Part shown: positions 55,049-62,553 of the stretch, in pieces
Layout: every line of letters begins with the position of its first letter
Position numbering within the stretch: position 1 is the stretch's first letter
Assembly: GCA_017465565.1 (NCBI GenBank)
Contig: JAFTWA010000012.1
Location: 21,033 to 85,032, forward strand
DNA: 64,000 nt
Source of the DNA: Tyzzerella sp.
Lineage (GTDB): Bacteria > Bacillota > Clostridia > Lachnospirales > Lachnospiraceae
Direction: 5' to 3'
Notes under the pieces: model-generated
Seen by the model: the letters and a program-made list of their open reading frames with translations, nothing else
Databases searched by the model: none
Told to the model about the DNA's origin: nothing
Made by a program: the position numbers and the translations under genes

Positions 55049-55096
55049 TACAAAAAATCCGCTACACCAAAGACGTTTCTTTAGTATAACGGATTT
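55049..55096 (-). terminator. Terminator of gpmI
   Basis: Arms 55055-55073 and 55078-55096 pair with three mismatches; on the minus strand the stem ends in CGGATTTTTTG. It lies 36 bases after the gpmI stop. Confidence 0.8.
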
Positions 55097-55131
55097 CTTC
55101 TTAATCTGTCAATAATTCCAATAATTCATCC

Positions 55132-56670
55132 TTATTTCACTAACAATGATTTTCCTGACATTTCTTTTGGTTGTTCCATTCCCATTAATTCAATTAATGT
55201 TGGAGCGATATCAGCCAAGCATCCACCTTCTCTTAGGCTATATGCAGGGTCTGCATTTACTAAGATAAATGGAACTGGGTTTGTTGTGTGTGCTGTAAAT
55301 GGAGCACCTGTTTCGTAGTCAAGTAATTGTTCTGCGTTTCCGTGGTCAGCACAGATAAACATTTGACCACCTACTTCTTTGATTGCGTCTACTGCTCTTC
55401 CAACACATTCATCTACTGCTTCTACAGCTTTGATTGCAGCTTCTTCTACACCTGTATGACCAACCATATCTGGGTTTGCGTAGTTGATGATGATTACATC
55501 ATATTTGTCAGATTTGATTGCTTCTACTAACTTATCAGAAACTCCGTAAGCACTCATTTCTGGTTGTAAATCGTATGTTGCAACCTTTGGTGATTTTACT
55601 AAGATACGGTCTTCGCCTTCGTTTGGTTCTTCTACGCCACCGTTGAAGAAGAATGTTACGTGAGCGTATTTTTCTGTTTCAGCAATTCTAGCTTGTTTTA
55701 AACCATTTGCTGCTAAGAATTCACCAAATGTATTTGTGATTTCTGTCTTACGGAATGCAACGTCTTTATTTTCGATTGTAACGTCATATTCTGTGAAACA
55801 TACATATGTTGTCTTCACTCTTTCGCCTCTGTCAAATCCTGTGAATTCGTCATCACAGAATACTCTTGTGATTTCTCTTGCACGGTCTGGTCTGAAGTTA
55901 AAGAAAATGATGGAATCGCCATCTTTAATTGTTGCCACTGGAGCACCGTCTTTTACAACAACTGTTGGCATAACGAATTCGTCTGTTTTATCAACATCGT
56001 AAGAAGCCTGGATTGCTTCTGGTCCGCCTACTGCTGTTTCGCCTTCGCCTTTCACCATAGCCTTGTATGCCAATTCTACACGGTCCCAACGATTGTCACG
56101 GTCCATTGCGTAGTAACGTCCCATTACAGATGCCACTTCACCAACACCGATTTCTTCCATCTTAGCAACTAATTCTTCTACGTAACCCTTACCTGATGCA
56201 GGTGGTGTATCACGTCCGTCTAAGAAGCAGTGTACATAAACTTTTTCAAGACCTTGTCTCTTAGCAAGTTCTAACAAACCATAAATATGTGTATTGTGGC
56301 TGTGAACTCCACCGTCTGATACTAAACCAAACATATGAAGTGCAGAATCATTTTCTTTTGCATTCTTGCAAGCTGCGAGTAATGCTTCATTTTCAAAGAA
56401 ATCTCCATCTTGGATTGATTTTGTAATCTTTGTTAAATCTTGGTATACGATACGGCCAGCACCCATGTTAAGGTGACCAACTTCTGAGTTACCCATCTGT
56501 CCCTCTGGAAGACCTACTGCCATACCACTTGCGTTACCTTTTACAAATGGACACTCAGCCATAAGCTTGTCCATAACAGGTGTCTTAGCTTCGCAAACAG
56601 CATTTGCTTCGCATCTTTCATTTAAACCATAGCCATCGAGAATCATTAAAACTGTAGGTCTTTTGCTCAT
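55132..56670 (-). CDS. gpmI: 2,3-bisphosphoglycerate-independent phosphoglycerate mutase
   Basis: Interconverts 3- and 2-phosphoglycerate in glycolysis using two metal ions. The 512-residue length is normal. It shows LMILDGYGLNE (metal Asp), MGNSEVGHLNMGAGR with the phospho-accepting Ser62, HCFLDGRDTPPASG, and the C-terminal NYANPDMVGHTG and ADHGNAEQL metal motifs. AAAGGAG precedes the ATG. Single-gene unit with promoter and terminator. Confidence 0.97.
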   Translation of the reverse strand: MSKRPTVLMILDGYGLNERCEANAVCEAKTPVMDKLMAECPFVKGNASGMAVGLPEGQMGNSEVGHLNMGAGRIVYQDLTKITKSIQDGDFFENEALLAACKNAKENDSALHMFGLVSDGGVHSHNTHIYGLLELAKRQGLEKVYVHCFLDGRDTPPASGKGYVEELVAKMEEIGVGEVASVMGRYYAMDRDNRWDRVELAYKAMVKGEGETAVGGPEAIQASYDVDKTDEFVMPTVVVKDGAPVATIKDGDSIIFFNFRPDRAREITRVFCDDEFTGFDRGERVKTTYVCFTEYDVTIENKDVAFRKTEITNTFGEFLAANGLKQARIAETEKYAHVTFFFNGGVEEPNEGEDRILVKSPKVATYDLQPEMSAYGVSDKLVEAIKSDKYDVIIINYANPDMVGHTGVEEAAIKAVEAVDECVGRAVDAIKEVGGQMFICADHGNAEQLLDYETGAPFTAHTTNPVPFILVNADPAYSLREGGCLADIAPTLIELMGMEQPKEMSGKSLLVK

Positions 56671-56724
56671 CTTTTTTATCTCCTTTTATGTGAATATAAA
56701 TATTTCTTAATACATGCCTAATAT

Positions 56725-56753
56725 ATTTTACATGATTTTCTATCTTGTTGCAA
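56725..56753 (-). promoter_or_regulatory. SigA-type promoter for gpmI
   Basis: TTGCAA (56748-56753), 17 bases, TAAAAT (56725-56730) on the minus strand. Confidence 0.82.
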
Positions 56754-56818
56754 TATTTGTAAAGTCAAAAAATATTATTGAAACTTTACTAAAAACAGTT
56801 TATTTTTAGTATCTTCCA

Positions 56819-56827
56819 TGATACAAT
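56819..56827 (+). promoter_or_regulatory. Extended -10 promoter of the toxin RNA
   Basis: TGATACAAT (TG at 56819-56820, TACAAT at 56822-56827) without a good -35 box. It would start an RNA near 56834 that ends at the terminator near 57040, about 205 bases long. Confidence 0.65.
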
Positions 56828-56862
56828 GTTATTGTTGTCTCACCCAAATCGGGCAACCGAAA

Positions 56863-56994
56863 GGAGGTGGTACTATTGGAATTTCTCTTAACTTTCATAC
56901 TTTCTGTCATGGCAAGTGTATTCGCCTATTACATTTGCAAATGGTTGGACAGCGAGAAATAAAGACAACCAGCCTAAAGGTCTAAGCCACCTCC
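56863..56994 (+). promoter_or_regulatory. Long-range masking of the toxin ribosome binding site
   Basis: GGAGGTGG (56863-56870, the ribosome binding site) is fully complementary to CCACCTCC (56987-56994) after the stop codon; CCG (56857-56859) and CGG (56997-56999) extend the pairing. Such 5'-3' pairing keeps type I toxin mRNAs inactive. Confidence 0.7.
56876..56962 (+). CDS. Fst-like type I toxin peptide (28 residues, TTG start)
   Basis: Starts TTG eight bases after AAAGGAGG and reads MEFLLTFILSVMASVFAYY then ICKWLDSEK. It is one hydrophobic segment with a short polar WLD-type tail, the build of Fst/Ldr-type membrane toxins. Around it are the expected regulatory parts: a leader, a 3' sequence that masks the ribosome binding site, a terminator shared with a convergent small RNA, and a repeat of the initiation region in that RNA. 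I infer a type I toxin; similarity of the peptide itself to Fst is weak and general. Confidence 0.7.
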   Translation: MEFLLTFILSVMASVFAYYICKWLDSEK

Positions 56995-57004
56995 AACGGA
57001 ATAG

Positions 57005-57071
57005 AAAACCCCGATAGCTGCAACTATCGGGGTTTTCGTTTACTATTGGAACCTTCTCTTAACGTTCGCCT
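57005..57071 (-). ncRNA. Predicted antisense antitoxin RNA, about 66 bases
   Basis: A minus-strand RNA from the promoter at 57078-57106 would start near 57071, carry the complement of the second direct repeat, and end at the hairpin 57006-57038. It overlaps the toxin RNA only at the shared terminator but is complementary to the toxin start region through the repeat. This is the RNA II position of the pAD1 par locus. Confidence 0.65.
57006..57038. terminator. Bidirectional terminator shared by toxin RNA and antisense RNA
   Basis: AAAACCCCGATAG (about 57006-57018) and CTATCGGGGTTTT (about 57024-57036) form a perfect 13-bp stem with a 5- to 6-base loop, with the U-run inside the arm in both directions. 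Confidence 0.88.
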
Positions 57072-57077
57072 AGGCAT

Positions 57078-57106
57078 ATTATAGCATACGCAAATCTGGA
57101 TTGCAA
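57078..57106 (-). promoter_or_regulatory. Promoter of the antisense RNA
   Basis: TTGCAA (57101-57106), 17 bases, TATAAT (57078-57083) on the minus strand: a much stronger promoter than that of the toxin RNA, as in other type I systems. It lies just after the Nudix gene stop and has no gene of its own downstream. Confidence 0.85.
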
Positions 57107-57112
57107 TATACT

Positions 57113-57988
57113 TTATTTTTTTGTTTCTGCCAACTCAATCTGCAACTCACACCCTACACTTTTGGCATACTTTATAAGGCTTTCCGATGATGCCAAGAAT
57201 TTTTTTCCTTCAAGTCTTGCAATATTAGCCCTCTTTATTCCAGTAACATCTGCAATATCCTGCTGTGTCAATTTAAGCTTCTTTCGATAAGCAATTAATC
57301 GGTCAATCAACTCATCATTTTTCTGCTTCGCTTCCTGCTCTGCTGTCAAAATAGCCTTCTTCTTAGGCATATTCAAGAAATCAAATACATGCCCCTCTGG
57401 GGTATTTAAGAAATGCATGAGCATATAGGCACACATGATAGCCACTTTTTCTTCTTGTAAAATTCTTCTAACTTCTGCTCTGTCAGCCAGAACAATATCT
57501 ATGTCCTCTGACTCCTCCTGACCATCTTTGGATACCTTGCCGCTGGCATACCCATATACCGTTCCACAGGATTCATCTGTCATTCCAATCGTCGTAAAAT
57601 AAGGCTTTGTATACATATCAGCCGCATTGATTGGCTCAAAGTCTAATCCCGTTTCTTCTTTCAATTCACGCTTGCCAGCCGTTTTAAAATCTTCTCCAGC
57701 ATCCACTAAGCCTGCTGGAAATTCGTAGATATAATCATCAATTGGACAGCGATACTGGCGAATCAAAACTAGTTTTTCTTCTTGGGTTTCTTCATCACGA
57801 TATACGCTATAAATAATCACACCATCCGCTTTATTCTGCCGCGTACTGATTTTTAAATCCTCAATTTTCTCCGCTCTGGATGCAACGAAGTATTTGCTGT
57901 GCTTTCCCTCATCACTTTTCATATCAAGCTCATACATATTTAAAAAACGATTTTCTGTTGTTTTTGTAATTCCATTTACTCTTCGCAT
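57113..57988 (-). CDS. Nudix hydrolase fused to a helix-turn-helix domain
   Basis: A 291-residue protein. The Nudix domain (about 15-200) has a full Nudix box from Gly93 to Leu115 (GLVDAGEDFK...RELKEETGL) preceded by YIYEFPAG, like ADP-ribose/ADP-sugar pyrophosphatases. A C-terminal XRE-type helix-turn-helix follows (about 225-285: RKKLKLTQQDIADVTGIKRA). The fusion suggests a metabolite-sensing regulator, as with NrtR, although here the DNA-binding domain is of another type. AGGTGG precedes the ATG. It begins 9 bases after the dehydrogenase gene. Confidence 0.85.
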   Translation of the reverse strand: MRRVNGITKTTENRFLNMYELDMKSDEGKHSKYFVASRAEKIEDLKISTRQNKADGVIIYSVYRDEETQEEKLVLIRQYRCPIDDYIYEFPAGLVDAGEDFKTAGKRELKEETGLDFEPINAADMYTKPYFTTIGMTDESCGTVYGYASGKVSKDGQEESEDIDIVLADRAEVRRILQEEKVAIMCAYMLMHFLNTPEGHVFDFLNMPKKKAILTAEQEAKQKNDELIDRLIAYRKKLKLTQQDIADVTGIKRANIARLEGKKFLASSESLIKYAKSVGCELQIELAETKK

Positions 57989-57997
57989 TTACGCCAC

Positions 57998-58777
57998 CTA
58001 CTTGCTATAAATTTTCTTCCACTGTTGTTTCGCTGCAATTCGGATGTTCCATTTTTCAGGAATGAATCTTCCCAGAACGACTACTAACTTCATCTTAAAT
58101 GTCGGGACAATCGTAACCTTTTTCTTGAACATCTGTGTGATTGCATCATTCGCACAAAACTGTGCTGAAATTCCTTTTAGAGAAAATTTTACATTTGCAA
58201 CCTGATTGAACTCTGTATCTACTGGTCCTGGACACAGGCAGCCTACATATACCTTACTGCCTCTCTGCCGCAGTTCCTCCGCCACTCCTCTTGTGAAACT
58301 AGTCACATATGCCTTCGTCGCATAATAAGTGGACATGTATGGTCCCGCTGGTAAAAGACCTGCTGAAGAGGCCACATTTAAAATATATCCCTTATTCTTT
58401 TCAACCATATCTCTCAGAATTAATTTGGTAAGCAAATGCACCGCCTTCACATTGACATCAATCATATTTAATTCGGTTGCATTGTCTATATTCAGCGTTT
58501 CGCCACAAAAACCAAAGCCAGCATTATTGATAAAAATCTCAATATCAACACCTGACAACTCTTGCACGAATCGCTCACATTCTTTCATGTCCGACAAATC
58601 TGCCGTCACTATGATACATTCCGTTGAAAGAGAATCCGCTAACTCTTCCAATCGTTCCCTTCTTCTTGCCACGAGTACGAGCGGATAACCTTCCTTTGCC
58701 AGACGTTTCGCAAATTCGGCGCCGATGCCTGAACTTGCACCTGTGATAACTGCATATCCTGTTTTCTTTGTTTTCAC
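57998..58777 (-). CDS. Short-chain dehydrogenase/reductase
   Basis: Classical NAD(P)-dependent SDR, 259 residues: cofactor motif TGASSGIG (12-19), NNAG (84-87), catalytic Ser near 137 and Tyr151-x3-Lys155, then CPGPVDTEF. Basic Arg residues after the second strand (VARRRER) favour NADP. The start is GTG with AAAGGTG nine bases upstream. A hydrophobic C-terminus (MKLVVVLGRFIPEKW) may touch the membrane. Substrate unknown. First gene of a unit with the Nudix-HTH gene. Confidence 0.9.
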   Translation of the reverse strand: MKTKKTGYAVITGASSGIGAEFAKRLAKEGYPLVLVARRRERLEELADSLSTECIIVTADLSDMKECERFVQELSGVDIEIFINNAGFGFCGETLNIDNATELNMIDVNVKAVHLLTKLILRDMVEKNKGYILNVASSAGLLPAGPYMSTYYATKAYVTSFTRGVAEELRQRGSKVYVGCLCPGPVDTEFNQVANVKFSLKGISAQFCANDAITQMFKKKVTIVPTFKMKLVVVLGRFIPEKWNIRIAAKQQWKKIYSK

Positions 58778-58810
58778 TTAGTATCTCACCTTTAATCATA
58801 TGATTTATAT

Positions 58811-58839
58811 ATTATAACATCTTGTATCACAAATGACAA
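58811..58839 (-). promoter_or_regulatory. SigA-type promoter for the dehydrogenase/Nudix unit
   Basis: TTGTCA (58834-58839), 17 bases, TATAAT (58811-58816) on the minus strand. Confidence 0.85.
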
Positions 58840-58841
58840 AG

Positions 58842-58907
58842 AAAAAAGAAAGCAATACTTGTCTTACAAATTGGTCGGTAGGAGGAAGACATATTGCTTT
58901 CTTTTTT
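58842..58907 (-). terminator. Long-stem terminator after the CofE-like gene
   Basis: Arms AAAAAAGAAAGCAATA (58842-58857) and its exact complement (58892-58907), with an inner TGTCTT/AAGACA stem in the 34-base loop. On the minus strand it ends in a T-run. Confidence 0.85.
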
Positions 58908-58919
58908 GCGCATATTTAA

Positions 58920-60110
58920 TTAGTTAGTATAATTATCGAAATATCCTTGTACTAAAACGATTGGTGTTCCCTTATCTCCAGAACCACTCGTAAGGTCACA
59001 GAGAGAACCAATTAAGTCAGTAATCTTTCTTGGCGTTGTACCTTGGGAAGCCATGTCCCCTACAAGGTTGTCACCTTTTTCTTTGATTCTCTGTGAAATT
59101 GCTTCTTTTAAGGCTTCACCTGTCAAATCTGCGAACTCATTATCTGCAAGATATTTCAGCTTAATTTCATTTGGTGTTCCTTCCAAACCAGCTGTATATG
59201 CCGGTGATACGACTGGGTCAGCAAGCTCCCAAATCTTTCCTTGTGGATCCTTGAAAGCACCATCTCCGTAAACCATAACTTCTACGTGTTTTCCAGTTCT
59301 ATCCAAAATTTTCTTTTGAATATCTTCTACTAAATCAAAGCATTCATTTGGGAATAATTTGATAACATCTTCTGTAGACTTATTAGAACCAAGAAGTCCG
59401 TATTTTGAGTTGTATCCACTGCCATCCACAGATGTACGAAGAATCTCATCCATACCAACAACTCTTTCCGCACCGTTTTCTCTAAGGATGCGTTTTGTTC
59501 TTTCACGTGTATGAATATCACATACTAAAACATTTTTTGTGTAATCTAAAATTGCCTTTGCGTGATTTGCAAATACAAACTCAACCTCAGCACCCACACT
59601 TTGTACTAATTCGCCATAGTATTCCACATAATCCATACCTGTAAATTCATGTAAATTCTTTCCGAATAGTCTTCTATATTCTTCCAAATTCAAAACATCA
59701 CTATATGGATTCACGCCGCTTTCTTCAATCTTGTCCAAAGGAATTAAAGAATTACCAACTTCATCCGTTGGATAACTGAGCATTATCACAACTTTTTTAG
59801 CACCCTTTGCAATACCACGTAAGCAAATAGAAAATCTGTTTCTAGATAAGATTGGGAAAATAACTCCAATTGTTTCCCCGCCAAGTTTCTCTCTTACATC
59901 CTTTGCTACCGCTTCGATCGGTGCATAGTTTCCCTGTGCTCTCGCAACGATAGATTCTGTGATTGCAATAACATCTCTGTCACGAATTGCAAATCCGTCA
60001 CTTTCAGCAGCTGAAAGTACACTATCCGCAACGATTTGCGCCAAGTCATCATGTTCTCTAATAATTGGGCAACGAATACCCATAGATACTGTTCCTACTC
60101 TTCTTTCCAT
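58920..60110 (-). CDS. CofE-like (coenzyme F420-0:L-glutamate ligase family) protein
   Basis: A 396-residue protein of the CofE family. The family regions visible are GIRCPIIREHDDLAQIV, RDRDVIAITESIVARAQGNY (part: DVIAITESIVARAQG), and GDGAFKDPQGKIWELADPVVSPA (part: YGDGAFKDPQGKIWELADP). True CofE adds glutamate to F420-0; Lachnospiraceae are not known to make F420 and no other F420 gene is in the window, so the substrate is probably different. AGAGGAG precedes the ATG. Single-gene unit with a strong terminator. Confidence 0.85.
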   Translation of the reverse strand: MERRVGTVSMGIRCPIIREHDDLAQIVADSVLSAAESDGFAIRDRDVIAITESIVARAQGNYAPIEAVAKDVREKLGGETIGVIFPILSRNRFSICLRGIAKGAKKVVIMLSYPTDEVGNSLIPLDKIEESGVNPYSDVLNLEEYRRLFGKNLHEFTGMDYVEYYGELVQSVGAEVEFVFANHAKAILDYTKNVLVCDIHTRERTKRILRENGAERVVGMDEILRTSVDGSGYNSKYGLLGSNKSTEDVIKLFPNECFDLVEDIQKKILDRTGKHVEVMVYGDGAFKDPQGKIWELADPVVSPAYTAGLEGTPNEIKLKYLADNEFADLTGEALKEAISQRIKEKGDNLVGDMASQGTTPRKITDLIGSLCDLTSGSGDKGTPIVLVQGYFDNYTN

Positions 60111-60445
60111 AGTGATATCTCCTCTTTTCCTGGTTTCAAATTTTTACTCATATAACATAGCACACATATTAAAATGTGGCAAATTGACTCATTTTCCTTT
60201 TTTTGTGCATTTTGCAATAATTTATCACCAAAAAATGTGGAAAAATAAGGTTTTCCCACATTTCCCCACATTTTAAATGTACTATTTAAAAAATAAAACC
60301 AAGTTTTTTCGTTCGAAAATTTAGTTGTTTTTTTCAAAAAACCACACAGTAAAATTTCTCTTTTTATTAGTATAATTTCACAAAACTACTACCCAATCAA
60401 AACTTTTTTCCCTTCAAAGGCCCCCCTTTCTCTGTTTGAGGTTAT
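60111..60445. promoter_or_regulatory. Upstream region of the CofE-like gene with four AAAATGTGG-type repeats
   Basis: AAAATGTGG occurs at 60171-60179 and 60232-60240, and its complement at 60256-60263 (8 of 9) and 60266-60274. On the minus strand the first copy overlaps the -35 box of a TTGCCA-17-TATGTT promoter, so it is a candidate operator. The stretch also holds, at 60389-60421, the tail fragment FEGKKVLIG-stop that resembles 54936-54966. No gene is seen here. Confidence 0.6.
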
Positions 60446-62458
60446 CTAAGAAGTTTTGTGCAAGACCAAAGCAAAATATTCCAACAAACGTAAAACATAC
60501 TTTGGCACCCGACCATCATCTTGCTCCCATTCGATAAGAAGATTATGCGGAACAGAAAAATAATCACAAAACTGTTTATGGCTCATTCCTAAGTTTTCTC
60601 GAAACTCTTTGATTATATTTTGTGTTTGTTGTTCAATAGGATCTGTCAGTGAAAACTCAGTAAGTTTTTCAAGGAATTCTTCTGCATTTCGATATGCAAT
60701 CCCATTATCCCCATCCATACTGTTACCAAGATAAAGAACATATTTGCCAACGATATCGCCAAATCGGTGCTCTACCAGTTGACATTTTTCCTCGTCTTGT
60801 AAATGTCTTGCTTGTTCTGGTATAACTTCCTTGCTATGTTTCACCTCATAAATAGCCGCCTTATTATTCTTTTGGTCACAAACAACCATATCAAACTCAC
60901 CTCGTTCAAAACGAAGCTTAAATACATCATATTTCCTTCCAAGTGCCTTATATGTCTCAAGCAATATGATATCCTCCAACATTCTTCCTCGAACCTCTTC
61001 AAGAATACGTTCTGTAATAAATGTTTTCTCTTCCTTACCAAGCTGCATAAAAATCTCATCCTTCATTAACGAATGTATCAATGCCTGCGCCTGGCAATAA
61101 CGCATACCTGGTTGTGTAAATAAAATATGCTCCTCCGCCGGTATTCCAATCATTCCAATCTCATCCGGACAATCAATAATTAGGTCCAGCGCCTTCAAAT
61201 ATTGCTTTATTTCTGCAATATGTTCCAATTTAATACCTATCTTTTGGTCTTGCACATTCCGTATTTCCAATATCTTCATTAACCTTTTTGTAATCGTTTC
61301 CTGATTCACTTGATACAAAATATTTGTTCTATAATCAGGATTACGTTCGTTTCGAAGATTCTTTTTGCTTATACCTAAATCATGCGACTTAAAATCTTTC
61401 GTTAATACAGACAGTACAAAACGATGATTCATATCTTCAATAATGCGGTTAATCGCACCTGTCAGTTCCCCTGCTTCATACAGACTAAATAAATGGCGGA
61501 AATAGTGCCCATCTTCAAAACATACAAGCGAATGCTGAATATTTTTACAGATTGCTGTATCAATATATCTTCGTGTCGACTCATTATCCCGAAAAGATGC
61601 GTCTTCTACGGTAAGTTCTTCATCATCAAAATCAATTTCCCCCATTCGCAAAGTTCCCCCATAACGGATATACTCATCTATGCTGTCAATGCCAAGCAAA
61701 CGAGTATACTCTCTATACGGAATAAACGTGGTATGAATCATTCTCACTCTATCATACAACTCATTGTCTTCTGCAAACCAAAATCCAAGAGAATCTGTAC
61801 CTGATAATACAATCCGAATCCCCATTGGAACAAATATATCGGAAAATACTGCAGCAGAATCTATAAAGTCCTCCATAAGTGTAACTTCGTCAATAAAAAC
61901 ATATTTATAACCTTCCTTATAAAGTATATCTAAATCATGAATCACATCTTCCATCGTATCAGTTGTACGAAGCTTAATATAGGCAGTCTTAGCAAAATCA
62001 TCATCAGACATATCGGCAATTGCTTGAAACAACATGGTAGTTTTTCCAGTACGACGCAGTCCATAAACAGCACACACCCTTGTATAGTCATTGCTGTATA
62101 AATATTTTGTAATCTGTTCAAACATATCTCTTTTCTTTAGATTACGAACAACGCTCACCATATTTGAGAGGGTACTTCCAATTCGAATATTTGTTTTATA
62201 TATCTTTTTTTCTTCACTGACAACTTTTTGTTTCTTTTTTCCTATTAAATTATCCAACTGTTTTTGCAATTCTCTACGTACATGGATTTGCTCACTCAAA
62301 ATTTCTGCTTCATCGTTTCGCAAATACTTGCTCCTCTTTTTTCCATTCTCAGTCCATTGATAATAACAGTAGATTTTACCACCAATCGTCTTTTTTGAGA
62401 TATAACCTTCTGGTAATTCTTTGATTTGATTCTTTAAAATATTAATCTGTTGTTCCAT
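60446..62458 (-). CDS. AAA-family ATPase with a PD-(D/E)XK nuclease-like domain
   Basis: A 670-residue protein. An N-terminal segment with YISKKTIGGKIYCYYQW precedes the ATPase: Walker A GLRRTGKTT (133-141), Walker B YVFIDEVT (186-193), then a VLSGTDS sensor. The C-terminal part has GEFDMVVCDQKNN and AIYEVKH (about 560-590), the D...ExK pattern of restriction-like nucleases found in DUF4143-type ATPases. A final XRE-like segment (NLGMSHKQFCDYFSVPH) closes it. Function is unknown; such genes are often accessory. The start is chosen by AGGGGTG; a longer frame adds 10 residues. Confidence 0.8.
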   Translation of the reverse strand: MEQQINILKNQIKELPEGYISKKTIGGKIYCYYQWTENGKKRSKYLRNDEAEILSEQIHVRRELQKQLDNLIGKKKQKVVSEEKKIYKTNIRIGSTLSNMVSVVRNLKKRDMFEQITKYLYSNDYTRVCAVYGLRRTGKTTMLFQAIADMSDDDFAKTAYIKLRTTDTMEDVIHDLDILYKEGYKYVFIDEVTLMEDFIDSAAVFSDIFVPMGIRIVLSGTDSLGFWFAEDNELYDRVRMIHTTFIPYREYTRLLGIDSIDEYIRYGGTLRMGEIDFDDEELTVEDASFRDNESTRRYIDTAICKNIQHSLVCFEDGHYFRHLFSLYEAGELTGAINRIIEDMNHRFVLSVLTKDFKSHDLGISKKNLRNERNPDYRTNILYQVNQETITKRLMKILEIRNVQDQKIGIKLEHIAEIKQYLKALDLIIDCPDEIGMIGIPAEEHILFTQPGMRYCQAQALIHSLMKDEIFMQLGKEEKTFITERILEEVRGRMLEDIILLETYKALGRKYDVFKLRFERGEFDMVVCDQKNNKAAIYEVKHSKEVIPEQARHLQDEEKCQLVEHRFGDIVGKYVLYLGNSMDGDNGIAYRNAEEFLEKLTEFSLTDPIEQQTQNIIKEFRENLGMSHKQFCDYFSVPHNLLIEWEQDDGRVPKYVLRLLEYFALVLHKTS

Positions 62459-62474
62459 AAACAACACCCCTATC

Positions 62475-62498
62475 ATATATACTAACATTAGTATATAT
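62475..62498. promoter_or_regulatory. Palindrome at the ATPase gene promoter
   Basis: ATATATACTA (62475-62484) and TAGTATATAT (62489-62498) around ACAT. On the minus strand a TTGACG-18-TATACT promoter ends inside it, so it may be an operator, possibly for the protein's own helix-turn-helix end. Confidence 0.5.
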
Positions 62499-62502
62499 AA
62501 AA

Positions 62503-62527
62503 TTAACCCCTTTCGTCAAGGGGTTAA
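62503..62527 (-). terminator. Hairpin after the MFS transporter gene
   Basis: TTAACCCCT (62503-62511) and AGGGGTTAA (62519-62527), followed on the minus strand by TTTTATA. The stem also contains the -35 box of the next gene. Another AGGGGTTA lies at 62530-62537. Confidence 0.6.
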
Positions 62528-62553
62528 TCGAGGGGTTATTTGAAACTCCCACT

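Larger units (their letters stand above)
56871..57066. repeat. Direct repeat at both ends of the toxin locus
   Basis: TACTATTGGAA-TTT-CTCTTAACTTT (56871-56895, spanning the toxin start codon) recurs as TACTATTGGAA-CCTT-CTCTTAACGTT at 57041-57066. The second copy lies within the predicted antisense RNA, which could therefore pair with the toxin start. Confidence 0.8.

Noticed and set aside
56671-57112. A riboswitch or tRNA in the gpmI-Nudix gap
   Set aside because: No tRNA cloverleaf or known riboswitch core was seen; the structure is explained by the toxin locus, its terminator and three promoters.
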